From Caldora sp. SIO3E6 (GTDB lineage: Bacteria; Cyanobacteriota; Cyanobacteriia; Cyanobacteriales; Coleofasciculaceae), in the NCBI GenBank assembly GCA_010672185.1, contig JAAHHL010000015.1, positions 1-12,336 of the forward strand: 12,336 nucleotides of DNA, read 5' to 3'. A program made the position numbers and the translations under genes. The notes under the pieces were generated by a model that ran no database searches, was not told the DNA's origin, and worked only from the letters and a program-made list of their open reading frames with translations. Position 1 is the stretch's first letter, and the number at the start of each line of letters is the position of its first letter. Positions 11,642 to 12,336 of this stretch are shown in pieces.

Positions 11642-12336
11642 TTAATTCTCCTGGGGTGAACTACGCACCTCTGGTATCCCATAGCGAGTAAACGCATTTG
11701 GGAATGCTTTTCTGAGAATATTGTAGGAACCCATTACATCGGATTGACAGAGAAATCCTCCATCTGTACGATATAAACCTCGCTTGATTCTTTTTCCTGA
11801 AAAAACTGGTTTTTCAGTTATCTGTCCATAAACTGGGAGCGGATCATTATTGAAAAAGTTAGAAGCACTAGTATAGGATTCTTCTTGAAGAATCACATGT
11901 ATTCCTACTAATTGACATTTGTAAGTAATCATGTCAATTAATCGAGCATGGGGGATAGTCACAAATTTTTGGTTATTGACTTTCCCTAAGTTTACCTCTT
12001 GTTTCCAACCGAGATTATTACCAATGACTAAAGTGGTAATTTGTTGCTGTGTCAAGAGATTCACTAAATAACGACTAGCCTTGTGAAGATAATCATCTAC
12101 TTTCTGATTTCGACAGCGAGTGAGACGGCTAATTCTTTGAGAGCTGTGACGATTACCAATTAATCTTGATTGTAGGAAAGCACGACGTTGGTTATAAAAT
12201 TGGTTCAGGCTTTTTAACGGTCTGCCATTAATCAACAAAGGAGTAAAATCCGGTTGATTTGAAGTTACAGCCATCAAATTATCTACACCCAAATCTATTG
12301 CTGCTATCCTGTCATTAGGGACTAAGAACTGTTCAT
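11642..12336 (-). CDS. tnpB: TnpB RNA-guided nuclease, C-terminal 231 residues (5' end outside window)
   Basis: The frame is open to the window edge and reads RIAAIDLGVDNLMAV at 12270-12310, so the true start lies beyond 12336; an apparent TTG start at 12290-12292 is internal. All three RuvC parts are present: Asp in IDLGVDN (RuvC-I), Glu in VILQEESYTSASNF (RuvC-II) and Asp in SDVMGSYNILRKAF (RuvC-III). Typical helices lie between (NGRPLKSLNQFYNQ, LTRCRNQKVDDYLHKASRYL, VIGNNLGWKQEVNLG). No zinc-finger Cys pairs, as in copies A and B. If the missing N-terminal domain is intact this would be an active nuclease cutting at sites chosen by its guide RNA next to a short motif. Confidence 0.88.
   Translation of the reverse strand, partial: EQFLVPNDRIAAIDLGVDNLMAVTSNQPDFTPLLINGRPLKSLNQFYNQRRAFLQSRLIGNRHSSQRISRLTRCRNQKVDDYLHKASRYLVNLLTQQQITTLVIGNNLGWKQEVNLGKVNNQKFVTIPHARLIDMITYKCQLVGIHVILQEESYTSASNFFNNDPLPVYGQITEKPVFSGKRIKRGLYRTDGGFLCQSDVMGSYNILRKAFPNAFTRYGIPEVRSSPQEN

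Larger units (their letters stand above)
11564..12336 (-). mobile_element. TnpB element, right-end part (copy C), running off the window
   Basis: Outer end shared with copy B from ATAGTTGGTAAAAGTATAG inward. Contains a perfect subterminal hairpin, GAATTTC (11600-11606) and GAAATTC (11613-11619) with a six-base loop, followed by the tnpB stop at 11642. The element continues past 12336, so its left end and any tnpA are not visible. It is inserted in an oxidoreductase gene. Confidence 0.8.

Overview
The window comes from a cyanobacterium, most likely a filamentous, heterocyst-forming type (Nostocales or relatives). The basis is threefold. There are at least eleven copies of the HIP1 octamer GCGATCGC in 12.3 kb. 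The genes are typical of the group: Mg-protoporphyrin IX methyltransferase, phycobilin-type heme oxygenase, PAP/fibrillin and Uma2 proteins. Several blocks of short tandem heptamer/octamer repeats (STRR-like) are also present. The genus is inference; no rRNA or tRNA gene is visible.

Layout. Positions 1-390 hold the 5' part of chlM (minus strand, running off the window), preceded by a small membrane-type hypothetical gene (518-964). A gene-free stretch follows with an 81-bp imperfect palindrome, then an IS200/IS605-type element of about 850 bp (about 1415-2269) carrying a tnpB without its N-terminal RuvC-I part. That element ends 28 bp upstream of the heme oxygenase gene (2297-3022, plus strand). 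Convergent to it is a PAP/fibrillin gene (3107-3862), then uvrC (3901-6006, minus). A remnant of a second TnpB element (about 6005-6268) touches the uvrC start codon. Two tandem Uma2-type nuclease genes (6313-6906 and 7021-7614) follow, separated by nine perfect GGTGTTA heptamers. Next come a GHKL-type (SiaB/DUF6272-like) ATP-binding protein (7791-8384), rsmH (8813-9712), a class II glutamine amidotransferase (9812-10624) and an osmoprotectant-type ABC ATPase (10661-11410). The window closes with the C-terminal stump of an FAD/NAD(P) oxidoreductase, cut by a third TnpB element whose tnpB still has all three RuvC motifs and runs off the right edge. Everything except tnpB-1 and heme oxygenase is on the minus strand.

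The housekeeping genes do not form one pathway. chlM and heme oxygenase serve the Mg branch and the heme/bilin branch of tetrapyrrole synthesis; uvrC and rsmH are DNA repair and ribosome maturation genes. What marks the region is heavy remodelling by small mobile DNA. A 118-bp MITE-like element (8701-8818) has 12-bp perfect terminal inverted repeats and a 9-bp target duplication. It is inserted in the last codons of rsmH, and removing it in silico restores a different C-terminus. A half-copy of the same element abuts the first Uma2 gene. uvrC has taken up two blocks of intergenic-type repeat DNA in frame, one of about 216 bp encoding heptapeptide and tripeptide repeats. Three TnpB elements sit directly at gene 5' ends or inside a gene. 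No CRISPR array and no recognisable complete defence system were found.
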